Of a DNA stretch of 37,703 nt, positions 27,890 to 37,582 are shown piece after piece. The position numbers and the translations under genes are program-made. The DNA comes from a virus. The notes under the pieces were generated by a model. That model was not told the DNA's origin. It was given only the letters and a program-made list of their open reading frames with translations, and made no database searches. The stretch covers positions 1 through 37,703 of IMG/VR virus record IMGVR_UViG_3300025652_000204; one strand, given 5' to 3'. The first letter of the stretch is position 1. The number at the start of each line of letters is the position of its first letter.

Positions 27890-29374
27890 ATGATTAAGTT
27901 TGGCGATTTGCAAGCTGATCTACCTACGTTTCAAAACACAGGTGCGATTAAGGTTGATAATGTTATTCCTTTAAAAGATGGATACAAAAGTTTATCGGGC
28001 TTCCAAGCATTGAGTTCAACAGGTTTAACTAATCCTGCTGTTGGTTTGTTTACATCATTCTCTAGTAGTGGTTCAACAAATTATGCAGGCGATAGAACAA
28101 AACTCTATCAAATGGATAGTAGTCTTGTCTTTCAAGATAAATCAAAGTCTGGTGGATATAACAATTCTACTACGGAAAACGAAAGAGACTTTTGGGCATT
28201 TACACAGTTTGGTAGTAACATTATTGCGACTAACCACGCAGATAATATACAAAAATTTGAAGAAGGTGTTGATAGTGCATTTAGTGATCTAGTATCATTA
28301 AAAGCTAAATACATTGCTGTTATAAGAGATTTTGTAGTAGCAGGATATACAACAGAGTCATCAACAGCATATAACCAACGAGTTAAGTGGTCTGGTATTA
28401 ATAATAGTTCACAATGGACACCAAGCCAATCAACACAATCTGGTTTTCAAGACATTGTAGGTTCACATGGTAATTTACAAGCAGTTGTTGGTGGCGAAAG
28501 TTTTGGTATTATATTTTTTGAAAGAGCAATATACCGAATGGATTACGTTGGTACTCCTTTAGTATTTCAGTTTTCTAAAATAGCAGACAATGTAGGAGCA
28601 TTTTCTCCGAAAAGTGTTGCCTCATTTGGTAACATGATATTCTTTTTATCCCAAGATGGATTTTATAAATTAACAGGTGGACAACAGTTAGCACCAATAG
28701 GAAATGGTCGTATAGATAATTTCTTTTTTGATGATCTATCATCGAACTTAGATGGTATTTGTTCAGCAGTTGACCCCAACAATAGTGTTGTTGTTTGGTC
28801 TTATAGAGGTAGTGGTTCAACAGGTACTTCGGACATTAATAACAAACTGTTAATTTATAATTATGCTGTTGATAAATGGAGTACGGGGTCTGGTATGGAT
28901 TTACAATTTATATCTAGTGCCTCGCAGGAAGCATTTACAACATTAGAAAGTTTAGACGTATTAGGCGATTTAGATAATCTTCCTAAATCTTTAGACTCAT
29001 ACTTTTATAAAGAAGGTATTGTTGGTCTTGCAGGTTTTGATAGTAATAATAAGTTTGGAAAATTTATTGCGACATCATTAAATGCAACTGTTGACACAAC
29101 GGAGTTTGAAGGGGCAGAGGGAAGACGATCTACATTAATTAATTGCCGCCCTATTGTTGATGGTACAACTAATACATCAGTTACAGTAACACCGATATCA
29201 AGGTCTTCACAGTTAGACACGATAAGTACAGGTAGTGCCGTATCAACAAGAGATAGTGGCGATTGTCCATTACGTTCTACATCACGCTATCATCGTTTAC
29301 GAGTGTCCGTTAGTGGAAACTTTAATACAATGAGTGGCGTTGATATTGAGGCAAGACCCGAAGGCAAAAGATAA
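27890..29374 (+). CDS. Tail nozzle / stabilisation protein, beta-propeller-like
   Basis: 494 aa. The start IKFGDLQADLPTFQNTGAIKVDNVIPLKDGYKSLSGF is the conserved N-terminal motif of short-tail nozzle or gp10-like stabilisation proteins. Repeated beta-strand blocks follow (RTKLYQMDSS, DFWAFTQFGSNIIATNHAD, RAIYRMDYVGTPLVFQFSKIADNVG), consistent with a propeller. It would close the channel and seat the fibres; its presence, with no tape measure, points to a short-tailed virion. ATGATT directly follows the adaptor stop. Confidence 0.75.
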   Translation: MIKFGDLQADLPTFQNTGAIKVDNVIPLKDGYKSLSGFQALSSTGLTNPAVGLFTSFSSSGSTNYAGDRTKLYQMDSSLVFQDKSKSGGYNNSTTENERDFWAFTQFGSNIIATNHADNIQKFEEGVDSAFSDLVSLKAKYIAVIRDFVVAGYTTESSTAYNQRVKWSGINNSSQWTPSQSTQSGFQDIVGSHGNLQAVVGGESFGIIFFERAIYRMDYVGTPLVFQFSKIADNVGAFSPKSVASFGNMIFFLSQDGFYKLTGGQQLAPIGNGRIDNFFFDDLSSNLDGICSAVDPNNSVVVWSYRGSGSTGTSDINNKLLIYNYAVDKWSTGSGMDLQFISSASQEAFTTLESLDVLGDLDNLPKSLDSYFYKEGIVGLAGFDSNNKFGKFIATSLNATVDTTEFEGAEGRRSTLINCRPIVDGTTNTSVTVTPISRSSQLDTISTGSAVSTRDSGDCPLRSTSRYHRLRVSVSGNFNTMSGVDIEARPEGKR

Positions 29375-29703
29375 TGGCTGACAACCAATTTCCCGTTGTT
29401 CCTTTATCCATGCCCGATCATGGTCAACATTTACGTCTTGTATCAACAAGTTTAAATAATACGATTGATGGTAAACTTAACTCAACAGGTACAGTTACCT
29501 TAACAGCTAGTGCAACATCAACAACATTATCCGATGTTCGTATTGGTGGTAACTCTGTTATTTTATTTACTCCAACAACATCAAACGGAGCAACAGCTCA
29601 TGCTAACCTTTTTGTGTCAGCAAAAGCAAGTGGTACAGCAACACTAACACACGCTAGTTCATCGAACACAGATCAGACTTTTGATTATGTTGTTATTGGA
29701 TGA
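29374..29703 (+). CDS. Small beta-rich structural protein
   Basis: A 109-aa protein, Thr/Ser/Ala-rich, starting ADNQFPVVPLSMPDHG and ending ASSSNTDQTFDYVVIG. Regular alternation of beta residues suggests an all-beta decoration or fibre-attachment subunit, of the kind seen with marine phage tails. It overlaps its neighbours by 1 and 4 bases. Confidence 0.6.
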   Translation: MADNQFPVVPLSMPDHGQHLRLVSTSLNNTIDGKLNSTGTVTLTASATSTTLSDVRIGGNSVILFTPTTSNGATAHANLFVSAKASGTATLTHASSSNTDQTFDYVVIG

Positions 29704-30092
29704 TTACGCAAGTACCTCGAGAAGATATTAATTATGTATGGCAACAAGTAGAGCCATTAATAATAAGAGCTTTAGATGATTCGTACACAGCACGGGATGT
29801 GTTGGATGGTATTATTAGAAACAAGTTTCAATTATTTATTAGTTGGGAAAATGACAAAGTGGAAAGTGCCGTTGTTACAGAGGTAGCAGACTATCCACGC
29901 AAACGTATCTTACGATATGTCCTCGCAGGAGGAGACAATTTGGATAATTGGCTTGAGCCAATCCAAAACAAAATAGAAGAATTTGCAACTAACAATTATT
30001 GCCAAGCTATTGAGGTAGCAGGGCGTAAAGGTTGGTTGCGTAAACTTAAAGGGTTTGAACAAAAAATATACATAATGAGTAAAGAACTATGA
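29700..30092 (+). CDS. GNAT-like acetyltransferase fold protein
   Basis: A 130-aa protein. VWQQVEPLIIRAL...YTARDVLDGI, QLFISWENDKVESAVVTEVADYPRKRILRYVLAGG and CQAIEVAGRKGWLRKLKGFEQ follow the GNAT order of strands, although the acetyl-CoA loop (Q/R-x-x-G-x-G/A) is not obvious. Such proteins are common beside podovirus tail genes and are often labelled internal virion or GNAT proteins. Whether it still acetylates anything is unclear. Confidence 0.65.
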   Translation: MITQVPREDINYVWQQVEPLIIRALDDSYTARDVLDGIIRNKFQLFISWENDKVESAVVTEVADYPRKRILRYVLAGGDNLDNWLEPIQNKIEEFATNNYCQAIEVAGRKGWLRKLKGFEQKIYIMSKEL

Positions 30093-30907
30093 GTAAAGGT
30101 AGCAATCCAAGTAACGTAACAACAACAACAAGTGCAGAGCCAAGTGAATTTGTACGCCCATATTTATCACAGGCTTTCGATCAAGCACAAAACTTGTTTG
30201 AGTCTAGTGTACCTAATTATTATCCTAATCAAACATATGCTGATTTTTCCCCAGAAACAGAAACAGCATTACAATTAGCAACAGCTAGAGCTACGGGAGG
30301 TAATCCTCTTCTTGGTTCATCACAAAATGAAATAAATAATATCTTACAAGGTAACTATCTATCGCCAACATCGAACCCATACTTACAAGGTTTATATAAT
30401 CAAATGGCAGGCGATGTTACAGCAGGAGTTCAATCACAGTTTTCTAAAGCAGGAAGATTAGGTAGTGCGGCTAACCAACGAGTCTTAGCAGACGAGTTAG
30501 GAGAGCTTGCAAACAAAGTGTACGCACCTAACTACCAAATGGAAAGACAAAACATGATGGCGGCTACACAGTTAGCTCCACAGCTTGCACAGGCTGACTA
30601 TCAAGACATACAAGCATTAGCAGGTGTTGGACAACAACGAGAGGGTCAAGAAATGGCTCAAATCCAAGATTCAATTAATCGTTTTGATTTCGAAAATCAA
30701 AAACCATATTACAAACTTCGTGAGTATCTTGGTTCTATTGGTTCTCCTTACGCACAAACAGTTTCACAAACGCAACCTGTCTTTAGAAACACAGGTGCAG
30801 GATTACTTGGTGGTGCTATGGCAGGCTCACAAATTGCTAGTGGTATTCAAGGTATGAATCCGATGTATGGTGCAATCGGTGGTGGATTATTAGGAGGGTT
30901 CTTTTAA
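30089..30907 (+). CDS. Internal virion or DNA-ejection-like protein
   Basis: A 272-aa protein. The N-terminus is disordered (Ser/Thr-rich), then helices rich in Gln and Ala (FVRPYLSQAFDQAQNLFESS, QMAGDVTAGVQSQFSKAGRLGSAANQRVLADELG), and the C-terminus is a Gly/Ala-rich hydrophobic segment (LLGGAMAGSQIASGI...AIGGGLLGGFF) that could enter membranes. This helix-plus-membrane tail is typical of ejection proteins. Assignment is by architecture and position. Confidence 0.6.
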   Translation: MSKGSNPSNVTTTTSAEPSEFVRPYLSQAFDQAQNLFESSVPNYYPNQTYADFSPETETALQLATARATGGNPLLGSSQNEINNILQGNYLSPTSNPYLQGLYNQMAGDVTAGVQSQFSKAGRLGSAANQRVLADELGELANKVYAPNYQMERQNMMAATQLAPQLAQADYQDIQALAGVGQQREGQEMAQIQDSINRFDFENQKPYYKLREYLGSIGSPYAQTVSQTQPVFRNTGAGLLGGAMAGSQIASGIQGMNPMYGAIGGGLLGGFF

Positions 30908-32199
30908 TGGTAACTAGAAGCAATCCTTTTTATTATTCTAATCCGTATAGAGGCGATGAGTTTACAGGCTCGTATCAAAATGTTGGTGGTAATGCAAACA
31001 GCGTTTATGGAGGTGGCACTATTGCTAATCCTGTTTATCCTAATGCAAGATCACTTAACATAAAAGCTAGAAAAAAACCTTCATCAAATCCTTTGTTAGT
31101 CAATCCAGTATCTAACAGACAAAATATTTCAATGGCAAATAATAGACCTCCTACCCCACCTAATTATAGAGATAATCTTTTAAATTATATTTTATCTCCA
31201 AGTGGAAAAGGAATGGCACAGGGTTTATTAGAAGCAAGTGCATATTCAACAAAACCTGTTGGTATGGGCGAGGCTTTTGCAAGAGGTATGGCACGATCTA
31301 ATGAAGCACAAGCATTAGCAAATGAAAAAGCATACAAAGATGCTTTATTGGAATTACAAAAAGAAGAATTAGAAATTAAAAAAAATACTAAAACTCAAAC
31401 AAAAGCAAATACACAAACCTACGTTGATAAAAAAGGAAACACATTAACTTTAGATTTAAACAATCCTGACGATCAAAAAATAATGCAAACAGAAGGATTT
31501 AAAAATAATTTTGTTGAAATGAGTTTACAAACAGATGAAACTCCTACTGTTATTCCTAATAGTGTTAGCAATAATGTTTCAGAACAATTTGGTAATACAA
31601 AAACATTAGTACAAAATATTACTGATTATCAAACACAATTAACAAACCCAGAAGCATTAACATCAAGTTCATTAAGTAGTTTTGTTTTAACAGTAGATAA
31701 TATTAAAACATTAACAAAAGAAGCAGGCGGATTATTTAAAGATAATACAGGAAATGAACAATCCAATATAGATGATTTTTTTGCAAAAACAGAAAAAACT
31801 TTAGATAACAAAATACAAACGAATAATGCAGGAACAACAGGAATTTTAAAATCAACTGCCGTGCAAATAGCTTATGATTATGCAAAACAAAATAATCCTG
31901 ATGGCAGAATATCAGAAAGAGATTTTGACAATGCACTTAAAATTTTAACAGCAGGAGGAATATCTGATAAAAATGCACTAATTCTAAATGCTGAAAGATT
32001 AAAAAACAATGCTGTAAGAAGTTTTAAAAATAATGTTACAGGAATAAAAGGTGCAAATAATTTAGGAGAGAATACTTTTTCTAATTTGGTTTCAGATATA
32101 GATACTGAATTAAAAAATTCTCCTTTTGCAACTTTTAATAACAATGAAGAAAGCACAGAAAGTGCAACAAGTATAACAATAAATTTGGATGATTTATAA
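30907..32199 (+). CDS. Hypothetical virion protein
   Basis: 430 aa. The N-terminal 75 residues are Asn/Pro/Tyr-rich and disordered. Then comes a conserved-looking helix block (GKGMAQGLLEASAYSTKPVGMGEAFARGMARSNEAQALANEKAYKDALLELQKEELEIKK), and the second half is helical with Asn/Thr-rich linkers (DFDNALKILTAGGISDKNALI). The GxxxAxG patterns suit a membrane-active ejection protein. It starts one base into the previous stop; no family is recognised. Confidence 0.6.
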   Translation: MVTRSNPFYYSNPYRGDEFTGSYQNVGGNANSVYGGGTIANPVYPNARSLNIKARKKPSSNPLLVNPVSNRQNISMANNRPPTPPNYRDNLLNYILSPSGKGMAQGLLEASAYSTKPVGMGEAFARGMARSNEAQALANEKAYKDALLELQKEELEIKKNTKTQTKANTQTYVDKKGNTLTLDLNNPDDQKIMQTEGFKNNFVEMSLQTDETPTVIPNSVSNNVSEQFGNTKTLVQNITDYQTQLTNPEALTSSSLSSFVLTVDNIKTLTKEAGGLFKDNTGNEQSNIDDFFAKTEKTLDNKIQTNNAGTTGILKSTAVQIAYDYAKQNNPDGRISERDFDNALKILTAGGISDKNALILNAERLKNNAVRSFKNNVTGIKGANNLGENTFSNLVSDIDTELKNSPFATFNNNEESTESATSITINLDDL

Positions 32200-32202
32200 A
32201 TT

Positions 32203-35193
32203 ATGGGTTCAGCTACATTAAAACTTAATGGTAAAAATGTTTTAGACAATGATACTGGTTTGCCAATTAAAATTAAATTCAAAGGCGATAAACCTAATGA
32301 AGAACAAATTGAAAAGTTAAAAATTCTAAAAAATGATATACAACAAGACATAGATCAACCTGTCTCTGGTGCAGGTAGTGTTGTAGATCAACAACTAGGT
32401 ATGTTGTTTTCTTCGCCTACTATGGCATCATCAAGAATTACATATCAAGCAGGTAAAGATATTATTTCTAACATTGCATCTTTTGGGTTTGACATAGGTT
32501 CGTTTTTTGCAGAGTCAGACACACCTAATATTGCATCATTAGTTATGGGTACTCCAAGTCTAATGACTAATAAAACAGATGCAGAAAAAAAAGAAACTAA
32601 AGAATTTTTTGATAATACAGCAGAAAATATAAGAAACTTTTTACCAGATGTTGCAGACTTACCTGCTGGCGATGGTCAAACATTTGGTCAAGCTAACCCT
32701 CTTAGACAAAACATTGAAGATGCTATTGCAACAGGAGGTCAATATATAGCTCCTGCTGTTGGTGTAACAAGATTAACTAATGCTTCTCAATTACCTAAAG
32801 CATTAAAATATGGAACTAACTTATTAGGAATTACTGCATCTGATGTAGCGGTAACTGACCCAGAAAAAGCAATGACTGTAGCAGATGCTTTTGGAATAAA
32901 TATATCTCCAACAAAAATTAATGAAGATGATTCAGCATTAGAAAAAAGATTAAAAGTAGGAGCAGAAACTATACCTGCGGTATTAGGTGTTGATGCTATT
33001 GTTAAGGGGTTAAAACCTCTTATACCTGCTAGTATAAAAGAAAGTATATCAGCACCTTTTAGTAAAGAAGTACAAAAAAACCTTCTTGCTAAAAAAATGT
33101 CTAAAAATATTTACCAAGCAGACCCAGAGAAATTTCCATCATCACAATTTAACAGAGAAACAAAATTACCAGATGATGTTACAGATCAGTTAATAGCAAA
33201 TATTGATGAAGCTGTTGAAATTGGAAGTAAAGTAGGTGTAACTCCAACAGTAGGAACGTCTAGTAAAAATGTAGGTTTGATTGCTATGGAAAGAAATATT
33301 AGCACAGCTCAAGGAACAAGTAGTGCTATGACTAACAGAAAAATACAAAACATAGCTAGTATGACAAATGCTTTGCAAAAGTCATTAAAAACACAACCTC
33401 TAGCAACAACAGAATTTGTTGAAACAACAGCAACTAAATTAAGAGCAAGTGAAGATTTAAAAAATCAATTAAATATTAACTTACAAGAAGCAATAGATGA
33501 AACAGATAATTTAATTACAGGTTTTACAAAATACGCAAAAAAAGACCCATCTATTTTATCAAGCAATATAGATACAGCATTAAGAAAAGATTTACAAAGT
33601 TTAGTAAGTAATAAAAATAAATTATTTAATAGTATAGACCCTAATGGTACTGTTATATTAGACAGAGCTATACTTAGGGATGCACTTAACAATTCTACAC
33701 TAAGCAAAACTCCAAAACTTACTAGCTCATTATTAAATACATTAACTAAAAATGTTTTAAATGACAAAAAAACAGGAGCTATTTATAATACATTAAAAAA
33801 ATTAGCTTCTAATAAAACTAAAACACCATTAACGTATCAACAATTATCAGCTATTAGACCTATATTAACATCTAAAATTAATACATATTTAAAATCAGAT
33901 GAGGCTAATGGCGAAGTAGTTAAAAGATTAAGTGCAATAAAAAAATCTATTAATGATTACACAGAAAAATTAATTAATAAAACTGATAAATCAGTATCAG
34001 ATAGAGCAAAAGAGGCTTTAGTATATTATAAAGATACATTTACCCCTGCTTGGAAAGAAGGTGTAGGTAAAATATACAAAGATGGAATACAAAGAAATAA
34101 ACCATTTTTCCCTTCAGAAGTAGGCAATAAATTTATAATTGGCAAACCTGTTGGTGGTTCTAAAGAAACTATTAAACAACTCAACAACATGATTTCAAGA
34201 GCTTCAAAAGACGAAGTTTCTCAAGCAAAAATATTAGATGATGTTAATGATTATGTTTTATATCAATTTGCTAATAACGTAACAGGTAAAAATGCTAAAA
34301 CAAATTTAAACGCTGTTAAAAGATTTATTAGAAATTATAAACAAATATTAAAAACACCAGAATTTAGTAAATCTAATAAAATTATAGAAGGTGCTAAAAG
34401 AGAATTACAAATACAAGATAACAAAATATTATCTAACAATGCAAAATTAAAAGAATTGCAAAGTAATATTTCACAAAGACAAAAAGATTTATCTTACAAA
34501 GCACTTAATAATTTAATTGATTTAGATGCAAATAAATTTGCAAATGCTGTTTTAAAATTACCAATAGATAAAGCTCTAAAAACTATACAAGAAGCAAAGG
34601 CACTAACTAAAGATAATCCTTTAGCACAACAAGGCTTGAGAAATGTATTTATAGATTTTGCAGAAGAAAATTTAACTAAATTCAATGTTAATGCAATGGG
34701 TGGGGATTTAGTAACTACTGCTGTTGCTCGTTTTAATTCTTTTATGACTGATAATACAGCAAAAATTTATCAAGAAATTTTAGGTAAAAAAGGTTTAAAT
34801 ACAGTTAAAAATGTTCATAGTTTATTAAAAAATTTTGAAAACATAAATTTAAAAGCTGTTACGGATTCTGATGTAACAATGTTAGCTCAAACTTTGAATA
34901 ACTCAAGATTGTTTTTAGCTTCTATGTACGGAATAATTAGAGGAAGTGCAATTTTTAGATTATCAGAATTACTATCAAAAGCATTAGGTTTTCAACCACA
35001 AGCAACTATGGAAAGTTTAATGGTAAGAAGTTTTCTTGACCCAGAGTTGGGAAAAGAAATGTTAAGAAGAGCAAATCAACAAAACGTAAAACCTTTTGCA
35101 TTAAAAATAAAAGGGTACATCGCTAACAATCTTCCACAGATACAAAGTGAAGGAACAGAAAATAAACCAAAAAGATTTAGACTAGCAGAATAA
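32203..35193 (+). CDS. Large internal virion / ejection protein
   Basis: 996 aa, the largest gene. N-terminal region DQPVSGAGSVVDQQLGMLFSSP; then mixed helical stretches and a very long Lys/Asn/Leu-rich helical body (about 350 to 900). The C-terminal region contains LFLASMYGIIRGSAIFRLSELLSK. Size, helical character and location after the other internal proteins match the largest ejection protein of short-tailed phages (T7 gp16 position). I see no transglycosylase motif. Function inferred. Confidence 0.65.
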   Translation: MGSATLKLNGKNVLDNDTGLPIKIKFKGDKPNEEQIEKLKILKNDIQQDIDQPVSGAGSVVDQQLGMLFSSPTMASSRITYQAGKDIISNIASFGFDIGSFFAESDTPNIASLVMGTPSLMTNKTDAEKKETKEFFDNTAENIRNFLPDVADLPAGDGQTFGQANPLRQNIEDAIATGGQYIAPAVGVTRLTNASQLPKALKYGTNLLGITASDVAVTDPEKAMTVADAFGINISPTKINEDDSALEKRLKVGAETIPAVLGVDAIVKGLKPLIPASIKESISAPFSKEVQKNLLAKKMSKNIYQADPEKFPSSQFNRETKLPDDVTDQLIANIDEAVEIGSKVGVTPTVGTSSKNVGLIAMERNISTAQGTSSAMTNRKIQNIASMTNALQKSLKTQPLATTEFVETTATKLRASEDLKNQLNINLQEAIDETDNLITGFTKYAKKDPSILSSNIDTALRKDLQSLVSNKNKLFNSIDPNGTVILDRAILRDALNNSTLSKTPKLTSSLLNTLTKNVLNDKKTGAIYNTLKKLASNKTKTPLTYQQLSAIRPILTSKINTYLKSDEANGEVVKRLSAIKKSINDYTEKLINKTDKSVSDRAKEALVYYKDTFTPAWKEGVGKIYKDGIQRNKPFFPSEVGNKFIIGKPVGGSKETIKQLNNMISRASKDEVSQAKILDDVNDYVLYQFANNVTGKNAKTNLNAVKRFIRNYKQILKTPEFSKSNKIIEGAKRELQIQDNKILSNNAKLKELQSNISQRQKDLSYKALNNLIDLDANKFANAVLKLPIDKALKTIQEAKALTKDNPLAQQGLRNVFIDFAEENLTKFNVNAMGGDLVTTAVARFNSFMTDNTAKIYQEILGKKGLNTVKNVHSLLKNFENINLKAVTDSDVTMLAQTLNNSRLFLASMYGIIRGSAIFRLSELLSKALGFQPQATMESLMVRSFLDPELGKEMLRRANQQNVKPFALKIKGYIANNLPQIQSEGTENKPKRFRLAE

Positions 35194-35202
35194 GGAAAAA
35201 AA

Positions 35203-37248
35203 ATGACAATAAGTAACTTTAGTACAACAGCAAGCAATAATACCAGTATTAATGGTGTTTCTATTGCAGAGGGTATGTCTCCTAGTGACGTTAATAACGC
35301 ACTTAGAGAATATTCCAAAGATTTAAGGACTGTTTGGAATGACAAAGAATGGTTTTTACTTGGTAGTGGAAATCAAACAGTAACGTACACCAGAGCTTCG
35401 GCTACAAGTGTTACGATTAATGCTGATGTGTCTTCTACTTATCATGTTGGTCGTAGAGTTAAAGTTATAGGTACAGCGACAGGCACTTTGTATGGTAAAA
35501 TTGCTACGTCTTCTTATTCTTCTCCGAATACAACAGTTACTTTTACTTTTGATAGTGGGTCTATAAACTCTGGCGATACAACTGTATCAGTATTTGTTGG
35601 TAGTGTATTTAATAACCCTAGTGTTCCTGTAATAGACACAGACGCTATGACAGAGGATAGTGCAATACTTCCTCCTTCACAGCAATCTGTTAAAGCATTT
35701 GTAGAGTCTGGTAGTATTACCATGACAAACAAAACATTAACTAGCCCAACATTAACATCCCCTGTTCTTAACACATCATTATCTGGTACTGCTTTTAAAG
35801 ATGAAGATAATATGTCATCAGATAGTGCTACTGCTGTTGCCTCTCAACAAAGTATTAAAGCATATGTAGATAGTCAAGTTACTGCACAGGATTTAGACAT
35901 TAGTGATGGCTCTTCGACAATAGCTATTGATCTTGATAGTGAGACTCTAGGCATACTTGGTGGCACAGGAATAACGTCAAGTGCATCTGGTAATAATGTT
36001 ACTCTTGCTATTGACGGAACAGTAGTCACAGAAAGCTCAACCGATACTCTTACAAACAAAACTATTTCTGGTAGCTCTAACACGCTATCTAACATTGCTA
36101 ATTCAAGTCTTACTAATTCATCTATAACTGTAACAGATGGCTCTAACTCTACGGCAACTGCTCTTGGTGGTACAATTACTTATGCGGCAGGCGAAGGTTT
36201 AGATGTTGCAGAGTCTAGTGGAACAATTACTTATTCTGGCGAAGATGCAACCACTTCAAATAAAGGTGTAGCATCATTCTCTAGTTCTAACTTTGATGTT
36301 ACCTCTGGGGCAGTTTCTATTAAAACAGCAGGTGTTGGTAATACAGCAGTTGCGACAGGAATTGCGGCTACTAAAATTGCCGATGGTTCAGTTACCGATA
36401 CAGAATTTCAATACATTGGTGGTTTAACAAGTGATGCACAAACGCAATTAACTGGTAAACTTACTGCAAGTAATAACCTTAGTGATGTTTCCTCTGCATC
36501 TACTTCAAGAACAAATCTTGGTCTTGGCACAATATCAACACAGGCTAGTAATTCAGTTTCTATAACTGGTGGCTCTATAACAGGAATGAGTACGCCTTCA
36601 TCAAATTCTGATGTTGCTATAAAATCATATGTAGATGAAGCTGTAGCAGGATTAAGAACAAGAATTATTGCGGAAGCAGGAACAACAGCTAATATTGATC
36701 TTACTGCTGACTTACAAAACGGCGATACTATTGACGGAGTTACTTTAGTAACAGGCGATAGAGTTTTAGTTAAAGATCAATCAACTGCTACACAAAATGG
36801 TTTATACATTGTTGTTTCAAGTGGTACAGCATCAAGAGATCCAGAGTACGATACAATCGCAGAGATCAGCGGATCGCTAATAGTTGTAAATCAGGGTTCT
36901 ACTAATGATAACAAAATCTTTCTTTGCACGACAGATAGTGATGGTTCAATCGGTTCTACTAATATTACTTACACGCAAGTTACTCCAAGCAACACAGGTA
37001 CAGTTACGAGCATAGGATTAGCACAATCTGGTTCAGAGTTTACTATATCTAATTCGCCTGTCACATCAGCAGGAAATATAACACTTGATGTAAATAGAAT
37101 TTCGGCAACTAAGATTGGAGCAAACACTAACATTAGTGATACCGAATATGGTTACTTAAACGGAGTGACCTCAAATATACAAACGCAACTAGACAATTCA
37201 GCATCATTGGGCGATGCCATTAGTTTTGCAGTTGCTTTAGGCAGTTAA
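35203..37248 (+). CDS. Main tail fibre protein
   Basis: 681 aa with AAGGAAA before ATG. The N-terminal part (MSPSDVNNALREYSKDLRTVWND near residue 25) is a typical virion-attachment motif. The body is Ser/Thr-rich beta repeat, with recurring units: SQQS[VI]KA[FY]V, MTNKTLTSPT/LTNKTISG, and a duplicated module ATKI....SDTE[FY].Y..G[LV]TS..QTQL at about residues 388 and 635. Short trimerising fibre repeats of this kind are common in marine podoviruses. It binds the host receptor or holds the smaller tip proteins that follow. Confidence 0.85.
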   Translation: MTISNFSTTASNNTSINGVSIAEGMSPSDVNNALREYSKDLRTVWNDKEWFLLGSGNQTVTYTRASATSVTINADVSSTYHVGRRVKVIGTATGTLYGKIATSSYSSPNTTVTFTFDSGSINSGDTTVSVFVGSVFNNPSVPVIDTDAMTEDSAILPPSQQSVKAFVESGSITMTNKTLTSPTLTSPVLNTSLSGTAFKDEDNMSSDSATAVASQQSIKAYVDSQVTAQDLDISDGSSTIAIDLDSETLGILGGTGITSSASGNNVTLAIDGTVVTESSTDTLTNKTISGSSNTLSNIANSSLTNSSITVTDGSNSTATALGGTITYAAGEGLDVAESSGTITYSGEDATTSNKGVASFSSSNFDVTSGAVSIKTAGVGNTAVATGIAATKIADGSVTDTEFQYIGGLTSDAQTQLTGKLTASNNLSDVSSASTSRTNLGLGTISTQASNSVSITGGSITGMSTPSSNSDVAIKSYVDEAVAGLRTRIIAEAGTTANIDLTADLQNGDTIDGVTLVTGDRVLVKDQSTATQNGLYIVVSSGTASRDPEYDTIAEISGSLIVVNQGSTNDNKIFLCTTDSDGSIGSTNITYTQVTPSNTGTVTSIGLAQSGSEFTISNSPVTSAGNITLDVNRISATKIGANTNISDTEYGYLNGVTSNIQTQLDNSASLGDAISFAVALGS

Positions 37249-37260
37249 GGAGTAGAATAA

Positions 37261-37581
37261 ATGGCTAATAATTTTTCTGATGCTAGTGCTACAATTTCAA
37301 ATGCTTCTTTAACCGATATATTTACTGCATCTAATAAGTCTATGGTAATAGCAGGTACTCTGTCTAATACTGGAACAAGTGCAATAAATGTAACGATAAA
37401 GAAGTATGACAATTCAGCAACAGCAACTTTTACAATAATTAAAGATGCACCTTTACCTGTTGGAAGTAGTTTAGAAGTTCCTAAGATCGTTCTAAATACC
37501 TCTGATAAGGTACAGGCTCAATCTAGTAGTTCAAGTGGAACATTAGATGTAGCATTACAACTTTTAACAGATGTAGCATAA
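37261..37581 (+). CDS. Small beta-sandwich tail protein
   Basis: 106 aa with AAGGAG 12 bases upstream of ATG. MANNFSDASATISNASLTDIFTASNKSMVIAGTLSNTG, then INVTIKKYDNS...PLPVGSSLEVPKIVLNTSDKVQAQSSSSGTL. This is the pattern of a small Ig-like or cupin-like beta protein that usually sits beside fibres (K-x-x-L-x-x-G-D-K/D-x-[IV] near the end). It lies between the two fibre genes and is probably a tail-tip adaptor. Confidence 0.65.
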   Translation: MANNFSDASATISNASLTDIFTASNKSMVIAGTLSNTGTSAINVTIKKYDNSATATFTIIKDAPLPVGSSLEVPKIVLNTSDKVQAQSSSSSGTLDVALQLLTDVA

Positions 37582-37582
37582 T

